From Streptomyces roseolus (GTDB lineage: Bacteria; Actinomycetota; Actinomycetes; Streptomycetales; Streptomycetaceae), in assembly GCF_014649855.1 (NCBI RefSeq), contig NZ_BMTV01000051.1, positions 1-35,831 of the forward strand: DNA of 35,831 nucleotides. The letters are read 5' to 3'. The notes under the pieces are model-generated. The model was not told where the DNA came from and searched no databases. It was given only the letters and a program-made list of their open reading frames with translations. Below, one piece after another: positions 7,719 to 15,446 of the stretch. The position numbers and the translations under genes were made by a program. Within the stretch, counting starts at the first letter, position 1, and each line of letters begins with the position of its first letter.

Positions 7719-8123
7719 ATGACGGACCACAGGGGCGCCGGCGGGGCGGTTCCGCGCAGGCGGGGGCAGGGCGTGCTGGAGACGCAGGTGCTGGCAGCCT
7801 TGCGCGCGGCGCCGGGGCCGGTGGCCGCGGGATGGGTGCAGGAGCGGCTCGGCGGCGATCTCGCCTATACGACGGTGGTGACCATCCTGACCCGGCTGCA
7901 TGTCAAAGGGGCGGTCACGCGGGAGCGGTCGGGGCGTTCGTTCCAGTGGACGGCCGTCGCGGACGAGGCGGGCCTGGCCGCGCTGCGGATGCGGCGGGTG
8001 CTCGATTCCGAGGCCGATCGCGAGGCCGTGCTCACGAGCTTCGTGAGCACGCTGTCCCCGGGCGACGAACGGCTGTTGCGCGCGCTGCTGGACACCACGG
8101 AGGACGCGGAGGAGGGAGACTAG
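7719..8123 (+). CDS. BlaI/MecI/CopY-family transcriptional repressor
   Basis: The 134-aa product has the winged-helix fold of BlaI-type repressors: VLETQVLAALRAAPGPV as the first helices, AYTTVVTILTRLHVKGAV as the recognition region (about residues 47-64), and a C-terminal dimerisation helix region. These proteins repress until cleaved or titrated after an envelope signal. GGGAGG lies 8 bases before the ATG. The M56 peptidase gene starts 4 bases after its stop, the usual BlaI-BlaR1-like pairing. No obvious TACA/TGTA dyad was seen just upstream. Targets are unknown; no beta-lactamase gene is nearby. Confidence 0.88.
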   Translation: MTDHRGAGGAVPRRRGQGVLETQVLAALRAAPGPVAAGWVQERLGGDLAYTTVVTILTRLHVKGAVTRERSGRSFQWTAVADEAGLAALRMRRVLDSEADREAVLTSFVSTLSPGDERLLRALLDTTEDAEEGD

Positions 8124-8127
8124 GGCC

Positions 8128-9060
8128 ATGGGGGTCTTCGTCTTCCTGCCGCTGGTACTGCCGTTGACGGCCTGGCCCGTCGCCCGGCTGGCCGAGCACC
8201 ACCTGCACCCCAGGGCCGCGACCTGGCTGCTGAGCGCGGTCGCGGCCGTGCTCGCCCTGTGCAGCACCTTGTGCCTCGGGCTGCTCATGGTGGTGGGAAC
8301 CGCCCAGCTGCCCGGGAACCCGCTGCCCGACGGATGGTCGGACCCCGAGGTCCGCGCGGCCGTGCCCTACGACGAGATCGCCGGCCGGATCGCGATCCCC
8401 GCCCTCCTCGCCGTACTGCTCGCGTGCACGGGGACGGCCTGGCGGCACCTTCGGGTGCGCCGGCGGGCCGAGCGGGCCCTGTCCGGGCTGCCCGGTTCGC
8501 CCGTCGCCGTGCTGCCGGACCCCGCCCCGTACGCGTACGCCCTGCCCGGCCGGCGCGACCGGATCGTCGTCACCACCGGCATGCTGGCCGGACTGGACGC
8601 GGGTGAGCGGCGGGCGCTGTTCGCCCATGAGCGGGCGCATCTGGCCCGTCGTCATCACCGCTTCCTGCTGGTCGTCCAGCTCGCGGCCCGCGCCAATCCC
8701 TTCCTGCGGCCGCTGCGTACGGCCGTCGTCTACTCCACCGAGCGGTGGGCGGACGAGGAGGCGGCGCAGGCCGTGGGGAGCCGGCGGACCGTGGCACGGG
8801 CGGTCGGCAAGTCGGCGCTGATCTCGCGGGGTTCACCCGTGCCCGCGCTGACGCACTTCACCGAGGCCGCCGGGCCGGTGCCGCGCCGGGTGGCGGCCCT
8901 GCTCGGGCCCGCTCCCTCTCCCAGGATCTGGCCGCCGGCGTTCACCGCCGTCGGGCTGGCCGCCTGGGGCGCGACCGCGGGGACGACCGTCTCGGCGCTG
9001 TCCTCGGCGAACGCGACGGTGACGCTCTTCTTCATCCTGCACGCCGCCACACCCATGTGA
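8128..9060 (+). CDS. M56-family (BlaR1-like) membrane metallopeptidase
   Basis: The 310-aa product has hydrophobic segments near residues 3-20, 32-58, 88-103 and at the C-terminus (about 260-310). The zinc motif HERAH lies at 167-171, and WADEEAA (about 208-214) supplies a likely third ligand. It lacks the large extracellular penicillin-binding sensor of true BlaR1, so it is a short M56 protein. The family cleaves or inactivates its partner repressor on an envelope signal; here that partner would be the BlaI-like protein encoded 4 bases upstream. GAGGAGGGAG precedes the ATG. The signal and any other substrate are unknown. Confidence 0.88.
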   Translation: MGVFVFLPLVLPLTAWPVARLAEHHLHPRAATWLLSAVAAVLALCSTLCLGLLMVVGTAQLPGNPLPDGWSDPEVRAAVPYDEIAGRIAIPALLAVLLACTGTAWRHLRVRRRAERALSGLPGSPVAVLPDPAPYAYALPGRRDRIVVTTGMLAGLDAGERRALFAHERAHLARRHHRFLLVVQLAARANPFLRPLRTAVVYSTERWADEEAAQAVGSRRTVARAVGKSALISRGSPVPALTHFTEAAGPVPRRVAALLGPAPSPRIWPPAFTAVGLAAWGATAGTTVSALSSANATVTLFFILHAATPM

Positions 9061-9117
9061 GAGGAGGGGCACCGTCCCGTCGGGTCACCGTCCCGCCGGG
9101 GCTGTGGCCCCTCCCTC
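9061..9117. terminator. Hairpin between convergent M56 and GlsB-like genes
   Basis: GAGGAGGGGC at 9061-9070 pairs, with one bulge, with GCCCCTCCCTC at 9107-9117. The intervening DNA is also GC-rich and self-complementary. It sits in the 61-base gap between two convergent stops, so a bidirectional terminator is likely. Confidence 0.5.
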
Positions 9118-9121
9118 CGCC

Positions 9122-9385
9122 TCAGGCGCGCGTCTTGTACCTCTCCAGGGCGGCGACACCCGCCGCCGCGAGGCCGATCTGGATGATCCATTCGATCCAG
9201 TCGACGCCCTTGGTGTCCGCGACGCCCAGGCCCGCCGCCAGGGCGGTGCCGACGAGGGCGGCGACGATGCCGACGGCGATGGTCCACAGGACCCCGATCC
9301 GCTGCCGGCCGGGCAGGACGAGCCGCCCGAGGGTTCCGATGACGACGCCGATGACGATCGCGCTGATGATGCCCGAGATCTCCAT
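9122..9385 (-). CDS. GlsB/YeaQ/YmgE-family small stress membrane protein
   Basis: The 87-aa product has three hydrophobic segments with glycine-rich GVVIGTLGRLVLPG (about residues 13-26) and GIVAALVGTALAAGLG, the pattern of transglycosylase-associated (GlsB/YmgE) proteins. These are general-stress inner-membrane proteins with no settled biochemical role. The ATG follows GGGGA at a short distance. It lies 45 bases after the TerB-like gene in the same direction, so the two probably share the promoter with the TCTACA dyad at 9952-9971. Confidence 0.88.
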   Translation of the reverse strand: MEISGIISAIVIGVVIGTLGRLVLPGRQRIGVLWTIAVGIVAALVGTALAAGLGVADTKGVDWIEWIIQIGLAAAGVAALERYKTRA

Positions 9386-9430
9386 GCCTGTCCCCTTCCC
9401 CGTGTCGTACGGCGGTAACTCCGGCGCCGG

Positions 9431-9886
9431 TTACAGGTCGAACTCGTGCGGCGGGAGGCCGAGGGTGAAGCACGCCTCCCGCACGACCGCCTGCTCGGCC
9501 TTGTCGAAGTCGCCGTCGGCGCCGCCGATGACGATGCCGATCTGGATCACGGCGCGGGCCTCGGCCGGCTTCTTCTTCGCCTTGGCGATCTCCTGGAGCA
9601 CGCCGACCTTGCCGAAGGCGAAGTCCGCGGTCAGCTTGCCCAGGTTCTCGTCGAACCGGCGCTGGAGATCGGCCGCGTCGAAGTTCCGCAGCACCTCGTT
9701 GATGGCGATCAGCTGGGCGACCCGCTGCCGTTCGGAGGGGTCGACCGTGCCGTCCGCGGCGGCGACGAGCGCGCACATCGCCATGGAGGCGTCACGGAAC
9801 GCACCGGACTTGAGGTCGTTCTTCTTCGCCATGAGCTGCGTCTGCATCGTCGACGCGGACTCCTTGAGGCGGTCCCACAGGGCCAT
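9431..9886 (-). CDS. TerB-family tellurite-resistance-like protein
   Basis: The 151-aa product is a single all-helical TerB domain. Paired acidic metal-site segments are visible: ADGTVDPSERQRV (about residues 44-56) and GGADGDFDKAEQAVV (about 122-136). The start MALWDRLKESASTMQTQL is preceded by GGGAG, and the gene ends in TAA. TerB proteins bind divalent metal and act at the membrane in tellurite, oxidative and phage-related stress; single-domain TerB proteins are common in Streptomyces. The GlsB-like gene follows. The TCTACA/TGTAGA dyad lies 66 bases upstream of the start. Confidence 0.88.
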   Translation of the reverse strand: MALWDRLKESASTMQTQLMAKKNDLKSGAFRDASMAMCALVAAADGTVDPSERQRVAQLIAINEVLRNFDAADLQRRFDENLGKLTADFAFGKVGVLQEIAKAKKKPAEARAVIQIGIVIGGADGDFDKAEQAVVREACFTLGLPPHEFDL

Positions 9887-9951
9887 CGAGAACTCCCTAC
9901 ACGCTTGGGGGGCCGCCCGGGCCGGGGGGTGCGCGACCCGGGCGAACCCAT

Positions 9952-9971
9952 CTTCTACATTACTGTAGAAG
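9952..9971. promoter_or_regulatory. Dyad CTTCTACA-N4-TGTAGAAG upstream of terB-like gene
   Basis: A perfect 8-bp inverted repeat with a 4-base spacer. The same core, TCTACA-N4-TGTAGA, recurs at 11601-11616 and, imperfectly, at 16923-16941. It is AT-rich against its surroundings and 66 bases from the start codon, so an operator overlapping the promoter is more likely than a terminator. Confidence 0.65.
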
Positions 9972-9974
9972 TTA

Positions 9975-10371
9975 TCAGGTGCGGGTGAGGACGAGTCGGC
10001 GCACCAGCAGGGCGACCTCCTTCGCGGGCCACCCCTCCGGCACGGCACCCGGCGCGGCAACCTGGCCATCGGAAGCCTGGATCCGGTACGCGCCGTACGC
10101 CGGTCCCCAGAGCCACGGCGCCGCCGGCTTCCCGGCGGGCGTGACCCCCTCGAAGGGCTTCGAGTCCAGCGTCGAGGCCGCGAAGGCGAGCCTCGCCGGA
10201 GCGCCGGCGGTCGGCGGGGGCGTGCGCCCCCGCCGACTCCTGCGCCACCCGGCCGCACGTGGCGGCGGAGACGGCGAGGACGGCCGCGAGGGCGGCGAGG
10301 AGGACACGGCGGGCACGGCGCGCGGGCAGGGCGAAGTCCAGGGGAGGAAGGGGTGAAGCCCCTTCGGACAC
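9975..10371 (-). pseudogene. Frameshifted gene for a small exported protein
   Basis: Read leftward from GTG at 10369-10371, one frame encodes a basic N-terminus and a hydrophobic helix (RRVLLAALAAVLAVSAATC), like a signal peptide. From about 10230 the protein-like reading moves to another frame and ends LDSKPFEGVTPAGK...WLWGPAYGAYRIQ... with a stop at 9975-9977. The switch coincides with a GC hairpin at about 10210-10236 (TCGGCGGGGG / CCCCCGCCGA). The joined product would be about 130 aa, exported, of unknown function. A true disruption or a base missed in the hairpin could both explain it. The neighbouring hairpin at 10347-10365 lies inside the first codons. Confidence 0.5.
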
Positions 10372-10501
10372 TCCATGCCCGCAGGAGCGAGACCGGGTCG
10401 CGGACACCGCCGGGCGAGGGTTCGACCCCTGTCGCGCCCATCGGCCCGCCCCGGTGGGCGGCGGCGGCCACTCTCCACCGAGGCGCCGGATCCAGGGCGG
10501 T

Positions 10502-11536
10502 TCAGCCCTCGTCGCCCTCGTCCTCCCCCTCTCCGTCCCCCTCGAAGAAGTCGCCCACCTCGTCGACGACTTCGGCGGCCACCATGCCACCGACCACGCC
10601 GACGGCCAGGCCCGCGGCGCCGGCGGCGGCCACCGCCCCCATGCCCGGGCCGGAGTGGTGGCCGCCGTGACCGTACTCGCCCTTGTGGCCGTGACCCCCG
10701 TCGGAGCCGTGGCCGCCCTGGGCGAAGAGCGCGCCGCCCGCCTGCCCGTACGAGCCGTGCGAGGCGCGATGCTCGACGAGCCGGCGGACCCAGCCGTCGA
10801 CCTCCGCGTTCCAGTCCGTGCGGTCGGTGTCGTGGTGGCCGACGGTGTAGCGGTTCAGGGTGTCGTGCCCCTCGGAGAGGAAGCCGCCGCGCTTGTCGGC
10901 CTCCAGGACCACCTCCAGGCCGGCGGGGCCCGCGAGGAAGGTCACCTCGATCTCGTTGACCTGGTGGGCGTACTGCGGCGCCGGGGTCAGCTCGATCTCC
11001 TGGTAGAAGGGCAGCTGCTGGCCGGTCCCCCCGATGCGGCCGAGTTCGAGGTCGGCGGACTTGAAGGCGAAGCCGAGCTGCCCGAACGCCTCCAGGACCG
11101 CCTCCTGAGCGGGCAGGGGGCGGACGGCGAGCGGGTCGAGGTCTCCCTTGTCCTTGGCGCCTGCGACGCCGAGTTCGGTGCGGACACCGAGGACGATGCC
11201 CAGCCCCTGCCCGTACAGCTCGGTGATCGGCGTCTCCCACGGCAGCGTGAAGGAGAAGGGCACGCCGCGGCGCTCGCCCTCGGACAGGCGGAATCCGCCC
11301 GCGACGACGTGCTGGTGGAAGGCGACCATGCCCTCCGCCTCGCCCTCGTCGTACTCGGCCTCGACGCGGGCGACGAGCTCCAGGGTGATGTGCTCGATCG
11401 TGAAGTCGGCGTTTCCGCCCTGGAGACGAACCTGACCGGCGACGACGCCGCCGGGTGCCACCGCGCCCGGGTCGAGCACGGTGTCCACCGAGGGGCCCCC
11501 TACGCCGAGCGAGCCGAGCAGACGCTTGAACACCAT
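10502..11536 (-). CDS. Spo0M-family sporulation-control protein
   Basis: The 344-aa product starts MVFKRLLGSLGVGGPSVDTVL and has the arrestin-like beta-sandwich of Spo0M (about residues 1-245), with GGVVAGQVRLQGG and the conserved stretch RRGVPFSFTLPWETPIT. The rest is unusual: a Gly/His-rich linker (about 265-300, with GGHGHKGEYGHGGHH), an alanine/glycine segment like a weak membrane helix (about 303-328) and an acidic tail EGDGEGEDEGDEG. AAGGAG lies 10 bases before the ATG. In Bacillus Spo0M affects sporulation and cytoskeletal function; its Streptomyces role is less clear. The His-rich region may bind metal (inference). A TCTACA dyad lies 65 bases upstream. Confidence 0.88.
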   Translation of the reverse strand: MVFKRLLGSLGVGGPSVDTVLDPGAVAPGGVVAGQVRLQGGNADFTIEHITLELVARVEAEYDEGEAEGMVAFHQHVVAGGFRLSEGERRGVPFSFTLPWETPITELYGQGLGIVLGVRTELGVAGAKDKGDLDPLAVRPLPAQEAVLEAFGQLGFAFKSADLELGRIGGTGQQLPFYQEIELTPAPQYAHQVNEIEVTFLAGPAGLEVVLEADKRGGFLSEGHDTLNRYTVGHHDTDRTDWNAEVDGWVRRLVEHRASHGSYGQAGGALFAQGGHGSDGGHGHKGEYGHGGHHSGPGMGAVAAAGAAGLAVGVVGGMVAAEVVDEVGDFFEGDGEGEDEGDEG

Positions 11537-11600
11537 CGGGCGTTCACTCCTTCATGTCGCTTGTGTGGTGCAGCAGTTCGACCGATGCCTCCACCGGCCA

Positions 11601-11616
11601 TCTACACTTGTGTAGA
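11601..11616. promoter_or_regulatory. Dyad TCTACA-N4-TGTAGA upstream of spo0M-like gene
   Basis: A perfect 6-bp inverted repeat with a 4-base spacer, 65 bases from the spo0M-like start. This is almost the same distance as the copy before the terB-like gene. Read leftward, TATGCT (11619-11624) adjoins it and could be a -10. The rest of 11537-11894 shows no gene; GGGGGCGCGCCCCC at 11808-11821 is a weak hairpin that could end the following CNNM transcript. Confidence 0.62.
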
Positions 11617-11894
11617 AGCATAGGGGTGCGGCGGCCGACCCCTGCACCGCTCGACGGCCCGCACCGCCTCAAGCCGGGCCGTGACACCGGGCGAAGGGAA
11701 CGCGAGCAGGCGAACGCGACAGGAACCGAGGGCCTCACAGGCGACCCCGGCGACATGCCCGCCGAAGGCGCGGCCACCGCACCTCTCCACGCTTGCAGAG
11801 GACGGGTGGGGGCGCGCCCCCGGCGAGGTGTGCGATCGGTCCTCCGCCGACATCGTCCGAAACCCTGCGCGAGACGGTCGGGTGCGGGCGGGTC

Positions 11895-12914
11895 TCAGAG
11901 CGTCTGCGGCCCCATGATCCGGACCAGCAGGTCGTCCAGGCTGACCAGGCCGGTGAGCCGTCCCTCTGCGTCGCGCACGAGGGCGAGGGAGGCGCGGCGC
12001 CGGCGGAGGTGTTCGATGGCGTCGGAGACCGTGTCGGTGCCGGCCAGTTCCGGTACGGGGCGGGCGAGGGCCCCGGCGGTCAGGTCCCTGCCGCGGGTGC
12101 GGGCGACGAGGACGTCGCGGGCGTGCACCGAGCCGAGGATCCGGTCGCCGTCCCGGACGAGGAGGCGGGAGCGGTCGGCGTCGGACGCCTGGGCGAGGAC
12201 GGCGTCGAGTCCGGCACCCGCGTCGACGGCGACGATGTCGGCGGCCGGGGTCTGGAGCGCGGCCACGGGGGTCTGCGGCTCGGTGAGGGAGCGCGTGATG
12301 AGCTGCGAGTCGGTCCTGTTGATGAGGCCGAGGCGCTCGGACTCCTCGACGAGGTGGGTGAGCTGCTCGCGGTTGTGGACGGCGGCCAGCTCGTCCCGGG
12401 GCTGGACGCGGCACAGGCGGACGAGCGCGTTGCTGACCTTGTTGAGGAGCCAGATCAGCGGGCGCACGGCCTTGACGACGGCCCGGAACGGCGGGGCGAG
12501 CAGCATGGCGGAACGTTCGGGGTGGGCGATGGCCCAGGACTTGGGGGCCATCTCGCCGAGGACCATGTGGAGGAAGACGACGACGATCATGGCGACGGCG
12601 AACGCGATGCCGTAGCTGAGCGCTTCCGGCAGCCCCAGCTCGGCCAGCAGCGGGTCGAGTTCGTGGGAGACGGCGGGCTTGGAGATGGCGCCGAGGCCCA
12701 GCGTGCAGAGGGTGATGCCGAGCTGGGCGCCGGCGAGCATCAGGGACAGCTCGCGCATGCCGGCGAGGGCGGCCTTGGCGCCGCGCTGCCCGTCGGCGAC
12801 GGCCTTCTCGACGCGGTGGCGCTTGGCGGCGACGAGCGCGAACTCGGCGGCGACGAAGAAACCGCTGCCGATGAGGAGCAGGACGGTGATGAACAGGGCC
12901 ATGGGGAAGCTCAT
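11895..12914 (-). CDS. CNNM/HlyC-type membrane protein, short form (DUF21 + CBS)
   Basis: The 339-aa product has a DUF21 transmembrane domain (about residues 1-185) with hydrophobic helices near 3-25, 60-80 and 95-120 and the family motif GEMAPKSWAI. A CBS pair follows (about 205-335). The CorC_HlyC C-terminal domain is missing, unlike the gene just upstream. Family members are linked to Mg2+ and other cation transport; the old 'hemolysin' label is not informative. The start overlaps the upstream gene's stop as ATGA, so the two are translationally coupled and may form one heteromeric transporter (inference). Confidence 0.9.
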   Translation of the reverse strand: MSFPMALFITVLLLIGSGFFVAAEFALVAAKRHRVEKAVADGQRGAKAALAGMRELSLMLAGAQLGITLCTLGLGAISKPAVSHELDPLLAELGLPEALSYGIAFAVAMIVVVFLHMVLGEMAPKSWAIAHPERSAMLLAPPFRAVVKAVRPLIWLLNKVSNALVRLCRVQPRDELAAVHNREQLTHLVEESERLGLINRTDSQLITRSLTEPQTPVAALQTPAADIVAVDAGAGLDAVLAQASDADRSRLLVRDGDRILGSVHARDVLVARTRGRDLTAGALARPVPELAGTDTVSDAIEHLRRRRASLALVRDAEGRLTGLVSLDDLLVRIMGPQTL

Positions 12915-14230
12915 GCCTGGGCCTCCTCGGCGGTGGCGGTCCGGACGTGTTCGATGCGGACGCGCCCGGGGACGTGACGGTCGAGGCTGAGGACGTCGAT
13001 GCGGACGCCGTCGACGGTGAGGTGGTCCCCGATGGTCGGGAAGCGGCCGAGGCGGTCGATGATCAGGCCGGCGACGGTGTCGTAGTCGTCGTCCTCGGGC
13101 AGGGCGATGCCGGTGGCGTCCTCGATCTCGTCGAGGCGGCGGCCCGCGTCGACGCGCCAGCCGTCGCCGTCCGGCACGGCGAGCGCGACGACCGTGTCGG
13201 TCTCGTCGGCGATGTCGCCGACCAGTTCCTCGGCGATGTCCTCGTAGGTGACGATTCCGGCGACGCCGCCGTGCTCGTCCAGGACGACGGCGAACTCGTC
13301 GTCCGCCTCCCGCATCCGCGCCACCGCCCGCGGCAGCGGCAGCGTGTCCGGCAGCAGCAGCGGCGCCCGGTCGGCCTCGCCGGCCGTCGAGGTGTCGAAC
13401 CGGCCGGCGGGCAGCCGGGCGAGGTCGCGCACGCCGAGGACGCCGGCGACGTCGTCGGGGTGGTCGCCGAGGACGGGGTAGTTGGAGTGGCCGTGCCGGG
13501 CGATCAGCTCGACCGCCTCGGTGAGGGTGGCGTCCTTGCGGACGAAGACGGCGTCGGCGCGCGGCACCATCACCTCGTCCAGGGTCCGCTCGGAGAACTC
13601 CAGGGCGTGGTCGAGGAGCTCGGCGGTGTCGGTCGGCAGCTGCCCCTGCTCGTGGGACTCGCCGATGAGGTGGCTGAGTTCCTCCAGCGTGGCGCCGTGG
13701 TGCAGCTCCTCGACGGGCTCGATGCCGACCTTGCGGAGCAGCCCGTTCGCGGCGCCGTCGAAGACGCGGACGACCGGACCGACGACCTTCAGGTACAGGA
13801 GGGTGGAGGAGGCCAGGGACTTGGCGAGCCGTTCGGGGACGGCGAGCGCGAGGTTCTTCGGCGCGAGTTCGCCCAGGACCATCTGGAGCACGGTCGCGAT
13901 CACGAAGGCGAGGACGACGGAGATCGCCGACACCGCCCCGTCCGACAGGCCCGTCCCGTCCAGCGCGGGCTTGAGCAGGGCGGAGACGGACGGCTCGGCG
14001 AGGAAACCGACGACCAGGCCGGTGACGGTGATGCCGAGCTGGGCGCCGGACAGCATGAAGGAGAGGCGTTCGAGGACCTTCAGCGCGCGGGCCGCCCGCT
14101 TGTCGCCGGCCTCGGCCTCACGGGCGAGGGCGATCCGGTCGGCGGCGACGTACGAGAACTCCTGGGCCACGAAGTAGCCGGTGCCGGCGGTCAGCACGAG
14201 GACGGCCAGCAGGCCGAGAGCGGCGTTCAT
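12911..14230 (-). CDS. CNNM/CorC-type membrane protein, long form (DUF21 + CBS + CorC_HlyC)
   Basis: The product is about 439 aa from ATG at 14228-14230 (MNAALGLLAVLVLTAG). DUF21 covers about 1-190 with GELAPKNLAL, the CBS pair about 205-330 with EFAVVLDEHGGVAGIVTYED, and a CorC_HlyC domain the last 80 residues. The likely role is divalent cation transport or homeostasis at the membrane. GAGGGG lies 12 bases upstream, rather far; an ATG 12 bases earlier is alternative but would sit right against it. It is coupled to the short paralogue by an ATGA overlap. The next gene pair upstream has the same long+short layout. Confidence 0.9.
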   Translation of the reverse strand: MNAALGLLAVLVLTAGTGYFVAQEFSYVAADRIALAREAEAGDKRAARALKVLERLSFMLSGAQLGITVTGLVVGFLAEPSVSALLKPALDGTGLSDGAVSAISVVLAFVIATVLQMVLGELAPKNLALAVPERLAKSLASSTLLYLKVVGPVVRVFDGAANGLLRKVGIEPVEELHHGATLEELSHLIGESHEQGQLPTDTAELLDHALEFSERTLDEVMVPRADAVFVRKDATLTEAVELIARHGHSNYPVLGDHPDDVAGVLGVRDLARLPAGRFDTSTAGEADRAPLLLPDTLPLPRAVARMREADDEFAVVLDEHGGVAGIVTYEDIAEELVGDIADETDTVVALAVPDGDGWRVDAGRRLDEIEDATGIALPEDDDYDTVAGLIIDRLGRFPTIGDHLTVDGVRIDVLSLDRHVPGRVRIEHVRTATAEEAQA

Positions 14231-14374
14231 CGGCGGCCGCATCCCCTCGAGCGGGCGGGACGCGTCGTTCTGGCGGACAAGCGGGTGCTCCTTCGTGGGG
14301 CGGTGATCGAAGGCGATCGGTTCGAGTATCGGCGGGTACGCCACGGGCGGCGCGGCCTCGCCACGCCGGGGGCC

Positions 14375-14424
14375 GGAAGGGCCGGGGCCCGGAAGGGCCG
14401 GGGCCCGGAAGGGCCGGGGCCCGG
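14375..14424. repeat. 16-bp GC-rich tandem repeat between the two CNNM pairs
   Basis: GGAAGGGCCGGGGCCC begins at 14375, 14391 and 14407: three copies with a period of 16, the last merging into GGGGAGG. Each copy contains GGGCCGGGGCCC, which can pair with itself or with its neighbours. The block starts just after the stop at 14430 in the direction of transcription, so it may end or attenuate transcription between the pairs. Confidence 0.85.
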
Positions 14425-14429
14425 GGAGG

Positions 14430-15446
14430 TCACACGGTGGCGGGTCCCACCAGCTCCTCCAGGACGTCCTCCATCGTCACGTAGCCGACGACGGAGCCGG
14501 ATTCGCCGGTGACGACGGCCAGGTGGCTGCCGGCGGCGCGCAAGGCGGTGAGGACGTCGTCCAGCGGGGTGTCGATCCGCACCCGGGTGACGGCGTGGAA
14601 GGCGGTCCGCGGGAAGGGCCTGTCGCGGTCGGCGACGCCGAGGGTGTCCTTGATGTGTACGTAGCCCAGGACGGCGCCGGCGGGGCCGGTGACCGGGAAG
14701 CGGGAGTAGCCGGCGCGGGCCGCGGTCCGCTCCAGTTCCGCCGGGGTGATCCGGTGGTCTACGGTGACCATCCGCACGGCGGGGACGAGGATCTCGCCGA
14801 CCGGGCGGGTACCGAGTTCCAGGGCGTCGCGCAGCCGCTCGCCGTCGGCGGGCGAGAGCAGTCCGGCGGCGCTGGTGTCCTGGACCATGCGGGCGAGCTG
14901 GTCGTCGGTGTAGACGGCGGTGACCTCGTCCTTCGGCTCGACCCGCAGCAGGCGCAGGAGGGCGTTGGCGAAGGAGTTGATGCCGAAGACGACCGGCTTG
15001 AGGACGCGGGTGAGGGCGACGAGCGGCGGTCCGAGGAACAGCGCGGTCCTCACCGGGGCGGCGAGGGCGATGTTCTTCGGGACCATCTCGCCGATCAGCA
15101 TGTGCGCGTACGTCGCCAAGGTCAGGGCGATGACGAAGGCGATCGGGTGCACGAGGCCGTGCGGCACGTGGGCCGCCTCGAAGGCGGGCTCCAGGAGGTG
15201 GGCGATCGCGGGCTCGGCGACCGCGCCCAGGACCAGCGAGGACACGGTGATGCCCAGCTGGGCGGTGGCCAGGAGCGCGGAGATGTGTTCCAGGCCCCAC
15301 AGGGTCATGCGGGCGCGCCGGTCTCCGTCGCGGGCGAGCGGTTCGATCTGGCTGCGGCGGACGGAGATCAGGGAGAACTCGCCGCCGACGAAGAAGGCGT
15401 TCGTCAGGAGGGTGAGGAAGCCGATGGTGAGCTGGAGCGCGGTCAT
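14430..15446 (-). CDS. CNNM/HlyC-type membrane protein, short form (DUF21 + CBS)
   Basis: The 338-aa product begins MTALQLTIGFLTLLTNAFF and has DUF21 (about residues 1-190, with GEMVPKNIAL) and a CBS pair (about 200-335, ending GYVTMEDVLEELVG). Like the protein at 11895 it lacks the CorC_HlyC domain. Divalent-cation transport or its regulation is the likely role. The ATG overlaps the upstream gene's stop as ATGA. Length and domain content match the 339-aa paralogue 2.5 kb away, which supports an old duplication of the whole long+short pair. Confidence 0.9.
   Translation of the reverse strand: MTALQLTIGFLTLLTNAFFVGGEFSLISVRRSQIEPLARDGDRRARMTLWGLEHISALLATAQLGITVSSLVLGAVAEPAIAHLLEPAFEAAHVPHGLVHPIAFVIALTLATYAHMLIGEMVPKNIALAAPVRTALFLGPPLVALTRVLKPVVFGINSFANALLRLLRVEPKDEVTAVYTDDQLARMVQDTSAAGLLSPADGERLRDALELGTRPVGEILVPAVRMVTVDHRITPAELERTAARAGYSRFPVTGPAGAVLGYVHIKDTLGVADRDRPFPRTAFHAVTRVRIDTPLDDVLTALRAAGSHLAVVTGESGSVVGYVTMEDVLEELVGPATV

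Noticed and set aside
9952..9971. Terminator of the frameshifted gene
   Set aside because: The stem is short and AT-rich, and the same dyad recurs upstream of other genes where no transcript ends; an operator fits better.
10374..10436. tRNA-like GGTTCGACCC segment, the usual sign of a T-arm
   Set aside because: The T-stem pairs poorly beyond three base pairs, and no matching acceptor or anticodon arm could be built upstream; it lies within and just before the frameshifted gene.
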